A DNA stretch of 64,000 bases, taken from the NCBI RefSeq assembly GCF_029852145.1, contig NC_079969.1, positions 22,498,459 through 22,562,458 on the forward strand, written 5' to 3'. The first letter of the stretch is position 1; each line of letters starts with the position of its first letter. The position numbers were made by a program, and so were the translations under genes. This document shows, one piece after another, positions 13,294 through 24,900 of the stretch. The stretch comes from Microplitis mediator. Its lineage: Eukaryota > Arthropoda > Insecta > Hymenoptera > Braconidae. The notes under the pieces were generated by a model, which had not been told where the DNA came from, made no database searches, and was given only the letters and a program-made list of their open reading frames with translations.

Positions 13294-15987
13294 ATAAAAT
13301 AAGAACTTGAATAGAATCTGATAATTTTTTTTTTTAAATTACTAATTTTGGGAAAATCATTTCATTTAGTTGTAATTATTTAGTTCTCTGAGTTTTATGA
13401 GTGTGAATTTAGCAGGCATCAGACAAATTTAAAAATATAAATAAATAGAGTAAATAATGAAAAAAATAATACTTATAAAAAATGCACTTATTAATTTCAA
13501 AATTTTTTAAATGCGCATTTTTTTTAAATTTAGTTTTATTAATTATTTACTCCATTTATTAATTATTTTAAATTTGTCTAATGTCCGCTACATTCACATT
13601 TAGTTCTATATATTGGCTCTCAAAAAGTTTCATTAAATTTTTTTTTATAAATAATAAAGGAATAGAATTTAATAATTTTTTTTTTAATTTGATGGGTAAA
13701 TTAAAAAAAATTTAGGATAGCGTTTTTTAAGACCAAAAATAAACTAAATAATTATCAAATCATAGAGATCATTTTAAAATAAAAAAAATCCCAGTTGATT
13801 GTGAAGAAGAAAAAATTAAAATAAATAAATAAAAAAAAGCCTCGACTTTTTTCTTTTTCGTACATCAATGAGGTCCTGGTGCATATTTATAAAAATTTTG
13901 AGAATAAATAAATCACCGACGCTTTCATAAAATTACAAACTACCTCAGGCTTCCATATATGTACAAGAATTTATATTGTTAAATAAATGTTGTTCGTTCA
14001 TTTTTTGTAACCGGCCACTGCACTAATGCTCTCTCAAATATATAACACATGTATTACTTTACTATATATACATTTTTTTTCATTATATAAATACTAATTG
14101 CATTTTAACGCTTCAATGTCACGTGCTGCTTAGTGTGAATCGTTGGCATCAAGTTTGCAAATAAATTTTTTTCTTCAATGAATTTTAAAATAAGTACTCA
14201 TTTATATATAAATATAAATATAAACAAATCAACTTGATAAATATCCATGACAAAAATATCCATAAAATAAATCACCAAAGTCCAAAATATCCGTTGATAA
14301 AATTACTATCTCTTTACATTTTACTCAAAAAATTAATTTCTTTAGTAAAAAGCTTTCTAATAATTTAGAAAATTTCTCAATTAATTTAAACAATCATTAA
14401 AATTTTTTTTTTCTACACTGCCCTTTTTTGGAACCATAAAAATGTATTAAAAAATTTATTAACTTTTTTTTTGTACTTGTAAATAAAAATTACAATCATT
14501 AGTAAAAAAAATAGTGATTTATACACCCAGGGAGGAAAGTAGGACATTTCAATCCGTGTGTAATTTCAACACGCGGATTGGGACAACTATTCTCAATGAT
14601 ATTTATATTATTTTTCATCAGATTTATACCTGAAAGTCTCAGTATATTACACACCGAGAGAGGAAAGAAGGACATTCCGACCCCCGTGTGTAATTACCTA
14701 CTCGATCTGCACCTGAAAGTTTAAATTTTTGCCTCTATTCGTTGGAAGAATAGCGCATGCGCTAATTTTTCTCATTCGTTTTCTCATAAAAGAAAAGAAC
14801 GACTTTTTTTCCCTGTAAACTGGACAGAAATTTCAAGTTTTGGTGCAGGTACAGTGGAAAAATTTTTGCTTGAGGGAAGAATTGCGTATGCACTAATTTT
14901 TCTCATTTCTCGATCAGCTCAAAAAAAAGTTGTTGACTTGTTATTAAATTCAAGGCGACAATTTGTTATCATGTGATTAATTGTTAACTTAAATTCAATA
15001 GTATATTACACACCTAGTGCAGTAAATACGAAAGCCTCACATTAAATGTGATAGATAGATAGATAGATAGATAATATAATTTATTTGACCATGAAGTCAT
15101 GACTTCTTGCGGTCATCAAAAACAAAAATACATAGTATAACATACGTTTTATTCTTATGTTCCTTTCTACAATTTTAACAATACTGTTTTCAATAATTCA
15201 ATTCATGACACAGTAATAAAATACAATATATAACACAATAATAGAATATGAGATATAATCATAAATCATAAATCCATCTCTTGCTCAAAGAAATAATCAA
15301 AACACGCTTTTCTAAACTCAATAAATATCGTCATATTAGTACAGTTTGCGATCTGCGACATTTCTTATTTTACTGCCCTAGGTATGTAATATACTATTAT
15401 TGTGCCCTTGGGTTGTTTTCTCATAAAAAAGAAAAACGACTTTCATCCCTTTAAATAGATCAGGAATTTAAACATTCAGGTACAGATCTAGTGAAAAATA
15501 GTATACCCTCCAAGGAGATCCCAATCCGCGTGTTTTCCACCCTCGCCTTCAACAATTACACACAGAATGTACTACTTTCCTCCTTTGACGTACAATATAC
15601 CATAAAATTACTAACAAATTAATATCACAACATACATCATAAAACTTTATTTTATATTCAAATATTATGGCTCTCAAATATTTTTGTCCTGAATGTTTAA
15701 TTTTGTCACAAAAAATAATAATTGGTACCGTTGGGTAACAAGCGTGACCCAAACGATAGCTGAAAATATTGCGCTTGTCATTACTTGGTTTAAAAAAAAA
15801 AAGCCCCCACCCTCTTTAAATATTGTGTGTTTCAGCGTACGCTAAAAAGTGGGAAGAACTTTTGCTGCAGCAACGTGATACAATCAACGCTGCGCTGGAC
15901 CAAGTCAGTCAGTTCCGTAGTCAGCTCGTCCAAGAAGAGCGCATCAGCCAGGAAATGACACGTGTCTGTAACACGCGATTCAACTAA
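3604..15987 (+). CDS. Klp10A: Kinesin-13 (KIF2A / Klp10A type) microtubule depolymerase, 5'-partial
   Basis: Exons: 3604-3698, 5211-5303, 6300-6419, 7033-7063, 8756-10000, 10070-10224, 10300-10506, 10582-10756 and 15836-15987. Phase closes at every junction, giving 757 residues downstream of the missing first exon. Kinesin-13s do not walk; they use ATP to peel tubulin from microtubule ends at spindle poles, centrosomes and kinetochores. The N-terminal RIHSA...VTVEWFERG block is the kinesin-13 globular domain. A glutamine/proline run near 8955-9000 and a basic helical neck (KEVERLKKNREERRQRQ) precede the motor. The motor shows the KVD class motif, P-loop GQTGSGKT, switch I NSNSSRSH and switch II DLAGNERG. 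The last exon is a short coiled-coil tail ending at TAA 15985-15987. The donor at 6420 (gtaaat) is preferred over 6414 (gtacga); both keep the frame. The motor exon is clearly richer in G+C than the VWA8 exons. The final intron is about 5 kb and holds another ORF. Confidence 0.93.
3699..5210. repeat. Kinesin intron with two TA-flanked palindromic elements (family F)
   Basis: Two copies of a palindromic element with ends CACAGAAAAAA / TTTTTTCTGTG lie at 4431-4636 and 4734-4906, each flanked on both sides by TA. Interiors consist of AAGAAAAATTTT-type runs that fold back. Related copies are at about 7183-7795 (split by another insertion) and 29952-30171. TA flanks with a short terminal inverted repeat fit non-autonomous Tc1/mariner elements. 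The rest of the intron is AT-rich with no recognisable content. Confidence 0.6.
7242..7456. mobile_element. Family E MITE (8-bp target duplication), nested in a family F element
   Basis: The element starts ATGTACCTTAAAATCGG and ends with the inverted counterpart CCGATCTTTAGGTACAC. The octamer gaaaattt occurs immediately before (7234-7241) and after (7457-7464) it, so the insertion boundaries are exact. The interior has no ORF. An 8-bp duplication is typical of hAT-like elements, although the terminal bases are not a textbook hAT end. Sister copies are at 59168, 59468 and 59710, and a diverged one starts near 19249. Confidence 0.75.
8571..8682 (+). CDS. Possible alternative first coding exon of kinesin-13
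   Basis: An ATG at 8571 opens 37 codons (MKFIPWAHFFKRRNQIVDEK...) plus one base. It is followed by a GT donor at 8683, a 73-bp T-rich intron and the CAG acceptor of the 8756 motor exon. The phase is exactly right, since the left-over g joins cg of 8756 to give Ala. This matches the phase of the normal upstream exon at 7033-7063. A GC-richer stretch at 8281-8490 could be its promoter. The product would lack the N-terminal globular domain and carry a short basic N-terminus instead. Against it, the donor (GTCTTT) is weak and the peptide has no recognised homologue. Confidence 0.35.
11066..12082 (+). CDS. Intronless nested ORF: serine-rich protein with C-terminal tail anchor (338 aa)
   Basis: A complete 338-codon ORF lies entirely within the final kinesin-13 intron, on the same strand. 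Residues 19-50 are acidic and serine-rich (WEDDDDD, SSSEEDD). The long middle is polar and serine-rich, with SP and RS-type sites, and looks disordered. The last 30 residues are strongly hydrophobic (NFAINFVWNLVFFSILP then LLYIIFFVYF) and the protein ends FKD, so the topology is that of a tail-anchored protein facing the cytosol. There is no signal peptide, and no catalytic domain or family was recognised. An acidic tract with Ser-rich phosphorylatable surroundings plus a tail anchor would suit an organelle-surface adaptor, but that is inference. The frame has no earlier in-frame ATG nearby. An AATAAA occurs about 330 bp past the stop. Confidence 0.65.
   Translation: MTDSRANPKANSLFTLTDGWEDDDDDNSSSGSTVNLGFMDYSSSEEDDRVNDARIDEKNSPWKYERAGSTCSSNSDSSYNSNPCAADHEIKSPKLRPKSESRVCVTTEKIFMNENCTVKSTLQKTKRNCSRSDSSKPKWLTTGKKNSTKWSWTGKVIDHNSKRSTYTSSNSLANEDRSESGLGSITRSPSPVDADLFYSNDPDIRAKVFGLAASKTRVTRSNSFRPTNQVPANSETDTNTDSKNIVIGSARKRHRVSNARKSLYAFNSNAELTDNYLADESFHPHDDKKNCDKSSDQVVSKNDSCRRVMNFAINFVWNLVFFSILPLLYIIFFVYFKD
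13388..13598. mobile_element. Family B foldback MITE inserted in a tandem repeat unit
   Basis: The ends read near ATGAGTGTGAATTTAGCAGG and CCGCTACATTCACAT, and the arms fold onto each other. It is flanked by tttagttct at 13379-13387 and 13599-13607, a 9-bp target duplication. The sister tandem units nearby show the uninterrupted site (tttagttctatatattgg at about 12831), which confirms the boundaries. Confidence 0.75.
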
Positions 15988-18165
15988 CTCATCGAAATAA
16001 GATTTAAAATTTAAATTTAAATACTAATGATATTAATAAAATAAATACAAAAATTTATCAATATCAACGCTATCATTTCTGTAATTAAATCGCGATTTAA
16101 AAATCCCGCTCAAGATCTCGTTATCTAAAGTTTAAACATCCACGCACTTGGACTTGACTGGATAAAATCTATCCCAGCAAGGTCACGTTTTATTAAAAGT
16201 TGATCACTTTGATCAAGTTATTGATCGAAACTGATTAATTATTTTTCTTTCACAAAAAGTCAAGTGATAACTCAAAAATTTCAAATTAATTCATATCAGA
16301 GCGTTGATTGCTAATTAGAATCCTTTTTATTTAAATTATTTTATTTTTTTTAGTCAACAGTTGACGTCTTTACGCGGTCTTACATTTATAAATATTAATA
16401 ATAATTAAAATATAAATATTTATGTATTTTTTGGATATGAAAGAAACACTGACATCAAATTAATCCGAGTAGGCCTACGATAATTAATCATTTAAAATGC
16501 TTAAGAGTTCTTGTATTTATTAAACATAGTGAGAGATAATTATTAATTATTAATTAATCTATTATTATTATTAATATTAAAAAAAAAGAGAAATATCAAT
16601 ATGTTACGCGGGATCTTTAATAAATATCAAGATGTAAAAAATTTAAGTGTTACAGCTTTTACGAGAGTTAACGGATCATAATTAGTACAGAAAAAAAATT
16701 TTAAATAATAATTGAAATTTAAATTAAAATGATATGTTATGAGTGTGTGTGCGTGCATGAAAAATGATTGGATCGTAAGCTTGTTAATAGATAGTTGAAG
16801 ATTAATAAAAAAGATTATTTCTATTAAATAAAATAGTCAGTATACTAATTAATTTTTTTTTTACGCGGGATCTGTCGGCGATTTTTTGTATTGTAATTTT
16901 AATTATAATTATAATTTTTAATTTTTATTTAACACTTCCGCGGATCAGGTCCCCGCGTTCTGCTTTTGAATCTTGATACTGAAATTACCAGAGGTCTGAT
17001 AATTTTTAAAATGATAAATTATTAAAAATTAATTATTTTGAAAAATTGCATCTATAGTTTTTTTAATTTTCTACATGCGCATTTTTTTTTTTTTAAATTT
17101 GTTGAAAAAAAAATCAAAAAATTAGACGGTAACTTCAGGATCATTTTGAATCATGATCCTGAAGTTCATTATTTTTGTAATTTTTTTTTCAAGATATCGA
17201 TTAATAAAAAAAAAAAAATAAAAAAATGCACATGTAGAAAATGAAAAAAACTACGGGTGGAATTTTTCAAAATATTTTTTTTTATAATTTATTGGCCAAA
17301 AAAAAAAAAATCCAAAAATTAGATGTCGGGTAAGTTCAGGATCATTATGAATCATGATCCTAAAGTTAACTATTTTTGAATTTTTTTTTTTTTTTTTCAA
17401 ATATTAATTATCAAAAAAAAAAAAACTAGAAATATGCACATGTAGAAATTTAAAAAAACTATAAGTGCAATTTTTCAAAACATTTTTTTTTTATAATCTA
17501 TCGGGTTAAAAAAAAAACCAAAAATTATTAGACGTCTGGTAACTTCAGTATCGTTTTGAATCGCATTGAAAAATAATTAAAAGTAAAGCCAAATAACGAC
17601 TGAATTGAAAAGTTATTTAGATTTTACATCAAAGACACAATCGCCTTAAGTATTCTTTGTTTTTTTTTCTTTTTCAAATTCTTATCTAAGTTATTAAGAG
17701 GATAAATAAAATAATTTAGGTAATAAATGATGTACTGCGTTAACTAATTTTTCATACGTAAGTTGAGTTTGTGTAACCGGTGTAATAACTCCTGTCTTGT
17801 TTTAAATAATAACTTTGTTGTCCTCGAGGATTGAATTAGTGGCCTTTAATAATAAACAAAAAAAAAAAAATAATAAATATTAATTAAGTAATAAAATAAA
17901 ATGATAAATTTGTATTGTATTTAAAGAGAAAAAATATGGATTTCAGTATAAAATTTTTATTTGTTACAATTAATTAATGAGTCGGATTTAAATAAAAGCA
18001 TAAATAACTCGACCAGCAAGTATATAAATAACCTTTCACATTTTTTTAAATAAATAAAGTTAATTTGACTTCAATAAAAATTAATTTTTATGTACATCAT
18101 AAATAATTATCTCCTTTCAGCTTTCAGTCGACAAAACGCACACTATTTAAGCTCTGGTTAATTAA
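15988..18165. other. Convergent intergenic region between kinesin-13 and FICD
   Basis: The two genes converge on this segment, so it holds both 3' untranslated regions. Several AATAAA motifs follow the kinesin stop (for example near 16037). Bases about 16990-17560 carry two to three family A foldback copies (tgcacatgtag / ctacgggtg pairs, gatcctgaagtt ends). The remainder is AT-rich, with short runs of A or T and no ORF of interest. Confidence 0.55.
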
Positions 18166-21100
18166 CTAGTCGTCGATAAAGTCCCCGCTGCCGTCGTCGT
18201 CGAGAATTATGGTCCTGTGGCGGTCCTTCATCAGCGTCTCCTGGCTGAGAGCCGGAACTTGTTTCGAGAATTCGGTTGTCGCCCAGAGGAACAGGTCGAG
18301 GGTTTGCTCGGTGCACTCGGCGATGAATCTGACAAAAGGTCTTACGTCACCGCTGTTGGCGATCTGTAGATACTCGTAGTATTTATGACGGTATTGTTTG
18401 TGGATAATTACTGGAGGATAACCGGCTTGCATCAGAATGGTGTTCATCAGGAGTCTTGATGTTCTGCCATTGCCGTCAGTGAATGGATGAATGTGTACTA
18501 ATTTGTAATGAGCCAGTGCTGCATACCTGAAATTATTTTAATTACACACTTTATTATATTTTTTTTAATGGATTGCAGTACGGCCTAGAGACCTACACAT
18601 TTTTTTTTTACAATTGTACTTTTGCCTATTATTTGTCTTTATCGTACGGCTGTGGCCCGACTTGTACCTACTGTACTGCGTAACGTGATGCTCTACACCT
18701 TACCTTGCAATAGAAGTGCAGCGGCATGGAGAAATCACAGAGAAAACCAGAGTTTCAGCTCAGAAATATGAATGAAACTTTATGAGTGTGAATGTAGCAG
18801 ACATCAGACAAATTTAAAATTATTAATAAATAGAGTAAATAATTGATAAAATAAAATTTTGAAAAAATGCGCACTTAAAAAATTTTGAAATTAATAAGTG
18901 CATTTTTTCAAAATTTCATTTTTTTAATTTTTTTACCCGATTTATTTATAATTTTAAATTTGTCTGATGTCTGCTACATTCACACTCGTTGAAACTTTTG
19001 ACATCTCGTTGACGCACATATGTATAAAAAATTTCAGTTAAACTTTTTAGCTCTTATACGTAAAATATCATATAAATTTTACGTAAAATGAAAGCTGATA
19101 CTTTACATCAAGTTTACGTGTGGGAGAGCAAAAAGACTAGACGTCATCGAGATGGCAGATGTTTAATTTCAATTTTTGAGTTTAAATGTTGATCTTATAG
19201 AGACTTCTCATCGGTCAATATTTGATTGCACGTATAGAGGAAGCTCCAATGTACCTGAAGATCGGAATGTTTTTCGCGGAACGAAAAAAAAATTGGAAAT
19301 TAAACAATCTAATGGATGACTAGATTTTTGAAATGTTTCGCGTATAGATGCTAGTGGTTCCATGACACTGATCCCCGACAAGTAATCAAACGATACTTGA
19401 TCCCAGACAACTGATCCCACTGAAAAATTCGTAAAATAATTAATTACTATGAAATGAGTAATTAAAATTCACTGTTGTAAATACAAAAAGTTAAATTATG
19501 TAAATTAGTTGTTGATGGGATCAGTTGACGGCACACCAGATACTGGTATGTCAGTCGAAAATTACAGGTCACCAGCAAACTACGTTCAGCAGTTGAAACA
19601 TAATTTTTTTTCATTTTCGTTGGGCGAAAAACGCGATCTCCGGATGCTCAGCTCGTGATCGATAAAATTACCATCCGATCGGTCACTAGAACACCATTCC
19701 TACTGAATGCTACTTAACTTTGGTGATCACACGTGTACCAAACGACTGTCTCTGCCGCACCCACATACTCTATTATAATTATTTAAATAAAATTACCTAA
19801 CAGGATGCATGCGAATAGCTTGCTCACTATTGAGCCAGTCAGCAAACTCCTGCATCAAATAATGAATATCCCCAGGACCTGGCGGAATATGACCACCGAC
19901 GTAGACCTGGGTCCGCCTGAAATTGCCCCCTTCAATAGGATCCACATGTCCTAGGACTCTCCTATGAATCTCCAGAATGTCTTTGATGGTAATAGAGCCT
20001 ATTCTATTGACTAGTGTCGCATTTATATACTTCATAGCAGCGTCCAGCCCCAATATTTCATTGTGCTCATCGATACTTTTACCAGCAACCGCGGTTCTGG
20101 TTTCAACGATCGCCCGGGTCTGTGCCAAATTCATCGTGTTGCCTTCGATGCCCACTGTGTGGTAAATATGTTGGAAGTAAGCCTCCTTTTTGGCCCTTAT
20201 CAGCGCGGCATTGTTGTCCGGTATCGCCGAGAGCGCGTCTCGCTTCTCGTCAATTCTGCTCAAGGTTCTCTTGTCCAGTTCCTCGACGACCCTGGCCGTT
20301 CGCTGGCGATTCGTCAACGCGCCTTCGTGATTCGGCTCATAAGTGAGCGCTTTAACGTAGAACTCATCAGCGCGTATTATGTCATTTTGGATCTGCTCCA
20401 AAAATTCCCCGTAGTGGTTCAGGACATCTGGGTGCTGGGGCGCCAGGGCGACGGCATGTTGAAATAGTTTTATAGCTTTTCGACGTTTTCCTGATAACTT
20501 CATGTCCAGAGCAAGCTGCAGTGATGCGATTGCTTCAAATACATCAGCTACGTCCTGAGATTTTGATGATTCCTGTAGTTCGCCAGAGAGAAGTGGAAGG
20601 CCAAGGGTACTGTCATCTTGGACATGTAGGGCGTCTTCGGAAGGCAATGGTGAAAATGAACGTCTTACTTCTCTTTCTATAATAAATTTAAATGAATTAG
20701 ACTAGAGACTAAATTAAAACGACCCTGGTTGAAATTTTTCGGACTTTTCTCTAAAAAAAAACTCTGAAAAAGTCTTTAGAACTTTGAAAAGTCTTTAGAA
20801 TTTTGAAAGTCATTAGAGCTTTGAAAAAGTCTTTAGAATTTTGAAAAAGTTTTCAGAACTTTCAAAAAGTCTTTAGAATTTTTAAAAAGTTTCCAGAACT
20901 TTCAAAAAGTCTTTAGAAATTTGAAAAAGTTTTCAGAGCTTTCAAAAGTCTTTAGAATTTTGAAAAAGTCTTAGAATTTTGAAAAAAAGTCTTAGAATTT
21001 TGAAAAAAAGTCTTCCGAATTTTGAAAAATTCTTTAGAACTTTAGAACTGATTTTTTCAGAGAAAATTTTGAAAAATTTCCACCAGGGTACGTATCAACA

Positions 21101-21332
21101 TTAAGTAGGACACGTAAAAATAATAAAAGTTACCTGGATTATAATTAAAATTAAAATGGATTCTAAAGTACGATGATAATACTGCAGTTACAAAGGCTAA
21201 AAATATACCACTGATTATTATTATAAATAATTTGAATTTTTTGTCAGCTGCTGGTGGTCCTTTCTCGTTATTTACGTATGCTGACTTCTTGGTGAACAGC
21301 AAGTAGCAGTCATTTGAACAATTAGACAACAT
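18166..21332 (-). CDS. Ficd: FICD: Fic-domain protein adenylyltransferase of the ER
   Basis: Three exons on the minus strand, 21332-21134, 20676-19797 and 18526-18166, give 479 aa with phases closing. The start is the ATG at 21332; longer open frames upstream use GTG or TTG only. FICD transfers AMP from ATP to the chaperone BiP in the ER lumen and also removes it. Seen in order: a short N-terminal tail, one membrane segment at about residues 35-56 (FKLFIIIISGIFLAFVTAVL), two TPR-like helical repeats at about 112-195, the auto-inhibitory motif TVGIEGN (residues 240-246, with the key Glu at 244), and the Fic core HPFTDGNGRTSR with catalytic His373. All key residues are intact, so a bifunctional enzyme is expected. 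Length is close to insect and human FICD. It is divergently arranged with VWA8. Confidence 0.96.
18527..19796. repeat. FICD intron 2 with family B and family E elements
   Basis: A near-perfect family B foldback MITE occupies 18782-18989, flanked by the 9-bp duplication tgaaacttt (18773-18781 and 18990-18998). Its arms pair over most of their length, from GAGTGTGAATGTAGCAGAC at the left to CTGCTACATTCACACTCGT at the right. A diverged family E element starts near 19249 and ends near 19650; inside it is a fragment with tgatcccag / gggatcagttg motifs that recurs at 43209-43440. Confidence 0.7.
20719..21089. repeat. Inverted-repeat-bounded minisatellite in FICD intron 1
   Basis: FICD intron 1 (20677-21133) is almost filled by this unit. 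The ends are inverted copies of about 20 bp (ACCCTGGTTGAAATTTTTC at the left, GAAAAATTTCCACCAGGGT at the right). Between them lie roughly a dozen imperfect tandem copies of a 20-24 bp motif of the type tttgaaaaagtctttagaac. It reads as a MITE whose interior has expanded as a minisatellite. Confidence 0.65.
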
Positions 21333-21947
21333 TCTGACACAACTGTTTCTCTTACTGGATTCAAGTTTAATTCTGATGATGTTGATACTGGATTTATATG
21401 ACGAATTTGTTGCATGCTTGATGTCTATTTTATAACTTATCACTGACACTTTATCAAACTACAAACGTTATTTTAACGCACGGTTTATCAGTATTGGGAT
21501 TTACTGCATCATGTGTTGTCATGTGTGTTTTGATACACACACATGTGTGTCATATCATCAATAGTAGTCATGTGGGTGAGTTTAATTGGTCGGAATATAA
21601 ATATTGTTTACTTCAGGACCTAGATGTCATTGCATTTAAATTCAAATGATCAGAAATTACCGGCAGCGCATCATTTTTTATGACAGCTGAGTATCAAGAA
21701 AAATAAAAACAAAAACAAGATTTTTTTTTCAACTATGATACTTTGAACTTACATGTAATGATGTAAGTCATTAAAAATGACAAAATCAGTGACATAGTTT
21801 GACGTGTTTCATATTTTAGTTATCATTTGTTGTAATTAGAAATTATGTTACAAATTTTTACTTATATTATTAAATAAGATTTTATTTTTTAAGGTTATTG
21901 TTGATTTAGTTAAATAAAATATTATATATTTTATAATTATTTAAGAA
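21333..21947. promoter_or_regulatory. Head-to-head intergenic region of FICD and VWA8
   Basis: The FICD start codon at 21332 (minus) and the VWA8 start codon at 21948 (plus) are separated by 615 bp with no other gene. Both 5' untranslated regions and probably both promoters lie here. A GT/CA-rich palindromic stretch (catgtgtgttttgatacacacacatgt) sits around 21516-21545. No TATA box was identified with confidence. Bidirectional promoter activity is inference from spacing. Confidence 0.5.
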
Positions 21948-24900
21948 ATGTTATTATTTGAACCATGCCGAACTAGCACTGTTAGTAGAATTTTAAAAAA
22001 TTCAAAAAATATAAATTTTTACAACTTGACATCAGTTGCTTGTAAATCAGGTAAATCCAAAATTTTTATGATCCTGAAGTTGGCAGACAATTAACAATTT
22101 TTGAATTTTTTTTTCTAGTAATTAATTACAAAAAAAAATATATAGAAATATGCAGGTGTAGAAAATTAGAACATCTATAAGTGCAATTATTTGGAAAGTT
22201 TTTTTTTTTTTTTATTATTTATTGACTTTTAAGAATTTAATAATTAGTAGACGTCGGCCAAATTCAGTATCATAAATTTTTGAATAAAATTTTTTTTGTT
22301 TTTTAAATTTTGAATTTGAAAAAAGGACTAAAATTTTTTTTAAATTCCAGACAGTGTCAGCGTTACTATAAATGATGTTTCAAAAAAAATAAAACCTGCG
22401 AAACATCCAGAATATATTCCTCAAAAGTACCGTAAGTAATTTATTATCCCGGGTAAAAAAAAAAATTATATATAATTGTAAATGATTATATATAAAAAAT
22501 CGCCCAATGTAATTAGATAAAATTATATATACATATATAATGGTTTTTTGGATATAAACTAGAGGTGTGCAAATACTCGAATCTTCCAATTATTCAAGGC
22601 GAATCGCATCAAACAATTCGATTCGAGATTCGCCTCGAAGATTCGAATAGTTCTAAATATTCGAAAAGTTCGAAAGATTCTAATATTCCTAAGTTGCACC
22701 CTTGCCTCTGAGACATCTATAAGATATCAGTTTTTAGGCAACTTTTTGACATATCGATAAGGCATCAATATGTTGACAAAACAATCGGAAATTTATGTCG
22801 GCGAAAAAATATCTACTTAAAAGCCTTGAGACAAGTGACGACAAAAAGTAAATTACAAATAGTGGTAAAATAAGTCATCGACTTTTTAATTTAAATAAGA
22901 CAGGAAAAACAACACAACTCGTCTGTCTCCGGAACCAACATTTGCATGTCGTATTTATACAAAAAAAGATGACTTTGAAACAAAAAAAATTTGTCATCCT
23001 TTTAAAAGACATCTCAAAGTTGACTCTGTGCTACTTGGGTTTCGGAAGGTTCGAATAGTTCGAAAGAGTCGAATAGTTCAAACTTTTTTAAATCTCACGT
23101 TCATTGAATTTATGATCATATGGACTATTTTTACAAAATTTATCAGGTACAAATATGAATAACATAATAGTTTTTCAATTTGATAAATCCATAAATACCA
23201 AATTTTTCAAATGCAATAATAGTATATTACACACCTAGGGCAGTAAAGGAAGAAATGTCTCAGATCACATGTTTGTTGACCTCGGCTTCATCTCGGCCGA
23301 CAATTACATTTGATCTGAAACATTGCTTACTTTACTTCTCTAGGTGTGTAATATACTATACCGAAGATTCGGAAAAATTTTGAACTATTAGAATTTTCCA
23401 AACTATTCGAATCTTCGAACTATTTGATATTCGACTCGAATTTATTCGCATACAATTTTTTTACCTGTGATTTTTAAAATTAAATATTTTATAATTAACT
23501 TTTTATTATTACCGCAGTGATAAAAAATCCGAGTCAAGAAATATTAAAAAATTTACGATGGATGTTGCAAAAAGATATTTTAGGACAAGATATTTTTTTA
23601 ATGGGTGGACCAGGTCCTCGACGAAGAAATTTAGCTCTATCATATCTCGAGCTCACAGAGCGCGAAGTTGAATTTATAGCTCTATCGCGAGATACAACCG
23701 AGACTGATTTGAAGCAGCGAAGAGAAATTTCTAATGGCACAGCTATTTATCATGATCAAAGTGCTGTTCGCGCCGCAAAACACGGGAGAATTCTTATTCT
23801 CGAAGGTGTTGAGAAAGCCGAGCGCAATGTTTTACCAATTTTGAATAATTTATTGGAGAATCGAGAGATGCATCTTGAAGACGGCCGGTTTCTTATATCA
23901 CCATCTCGATATGATAAATTATTGCAGGTACTTTTAGATTTTAATTATTAATAAGAATGTTAAATTCAGTACGATCCTGGTTGGCAGACAATTAAAAATT
24001 TTGGAATTTTTTTTCATCAAATAAATTACAAAAAAAAAAAAAACTAAAAAAATGCACATGTAGAAAATTCAAAAAACTACAGGTGCAATTTTTCAAAAGA
24101 TTTCTTTTTGTAGTTTATCATTTTTTTTAAATTCAAAAACTATCAGATGTCGACTAACTCCAGTATCATAATTTTGCACACCTTAACCGCGAAGCGGCTG
24201 AGTATTCTCAGGTTTTAAAAGTAAAAATTTATGTTTAGGATCATAGCCAAGAAGAACTTGATGCCTGGAAACTTGTACGTGTGAGCGAAGATTTTCGTGT
24301 GATAGCTCTCGGTTTACCATCATCACGTTATCACGGTCATCCTCTTGATCCTCCTCTCAGATCAAGGTTCCAAGCTAGACATATTGCTCCTCCGTCTTTT
24401 AAAGTACGTTTTATTTTTTTATCTTTTACCCATCTTCAATAATACATAAATTAATAAAACCTATATCTTTTAAATTAATCCAAGTACTTTTTAACAAAAC
24501 CCATAAATTTATAACTCATATAGCAAAATTAATTACTTATATAATCAAAAAAGTTTTATAACTTTTTTTCATTTAAAATATTCTCCTGTAATTTCTTCTT
24601 TGAATTTGTATTACAACTTTAGATTTTTTTCTCACACCTTAAACCTGCACGCGATTCGATTTGAATTTTCAGGAATAGTTTTACTCCGAAATTTTTTTTT
24701 CTCTACAGTTAAAAATGTCACATGACAAAGTTTAAATGAATATTGAACTTCGTTCGTCCTTACAGTATATTACACTTAATTAAAAACAAATAATTGCTCA
24801 AGAAATAGTTTAATACTAATTACAAAAAAAAAAAAATTAGAGACATCTGTTGTAAAAATTAAAAAAAATGATTTATGCAAATGTCGTGACGTGTCATTAC

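Larger units (their letters stand above)
10757..15835. repeat. Last kinesin intron: nested gene plus dense repeats
   Basis: Apart from the ORF at 11066-12082, this 5 kb intron is repeats. About 12775-13690 holds three diverged tandem units of roughly 280 bp, recognisable by ttagttctatatattgg and aattattaattatttact. The third unit is interrupted by a family B MITE at 13388-13598. A run of 31 T lies at 13262-13292. Fragments of a TAGTATATTACACACC-ended family lie around 14520-15600. A GATA microsatellite is at about 15050-15075. No further coding signal is seen. Confidence 0.65.

Noticed and set aside
15050..15080. Regular GATA repeats as a possible CRISPR-like array
   Set aside because: A plain tetranucleotide microsatellite; no spacers, and the genome is eukaryotic.
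20063..20467. Plus-strand ORF of 134 codons opposite FICD exon 2
   Set aside because: Antisense shadow of the conserved FICD frame.
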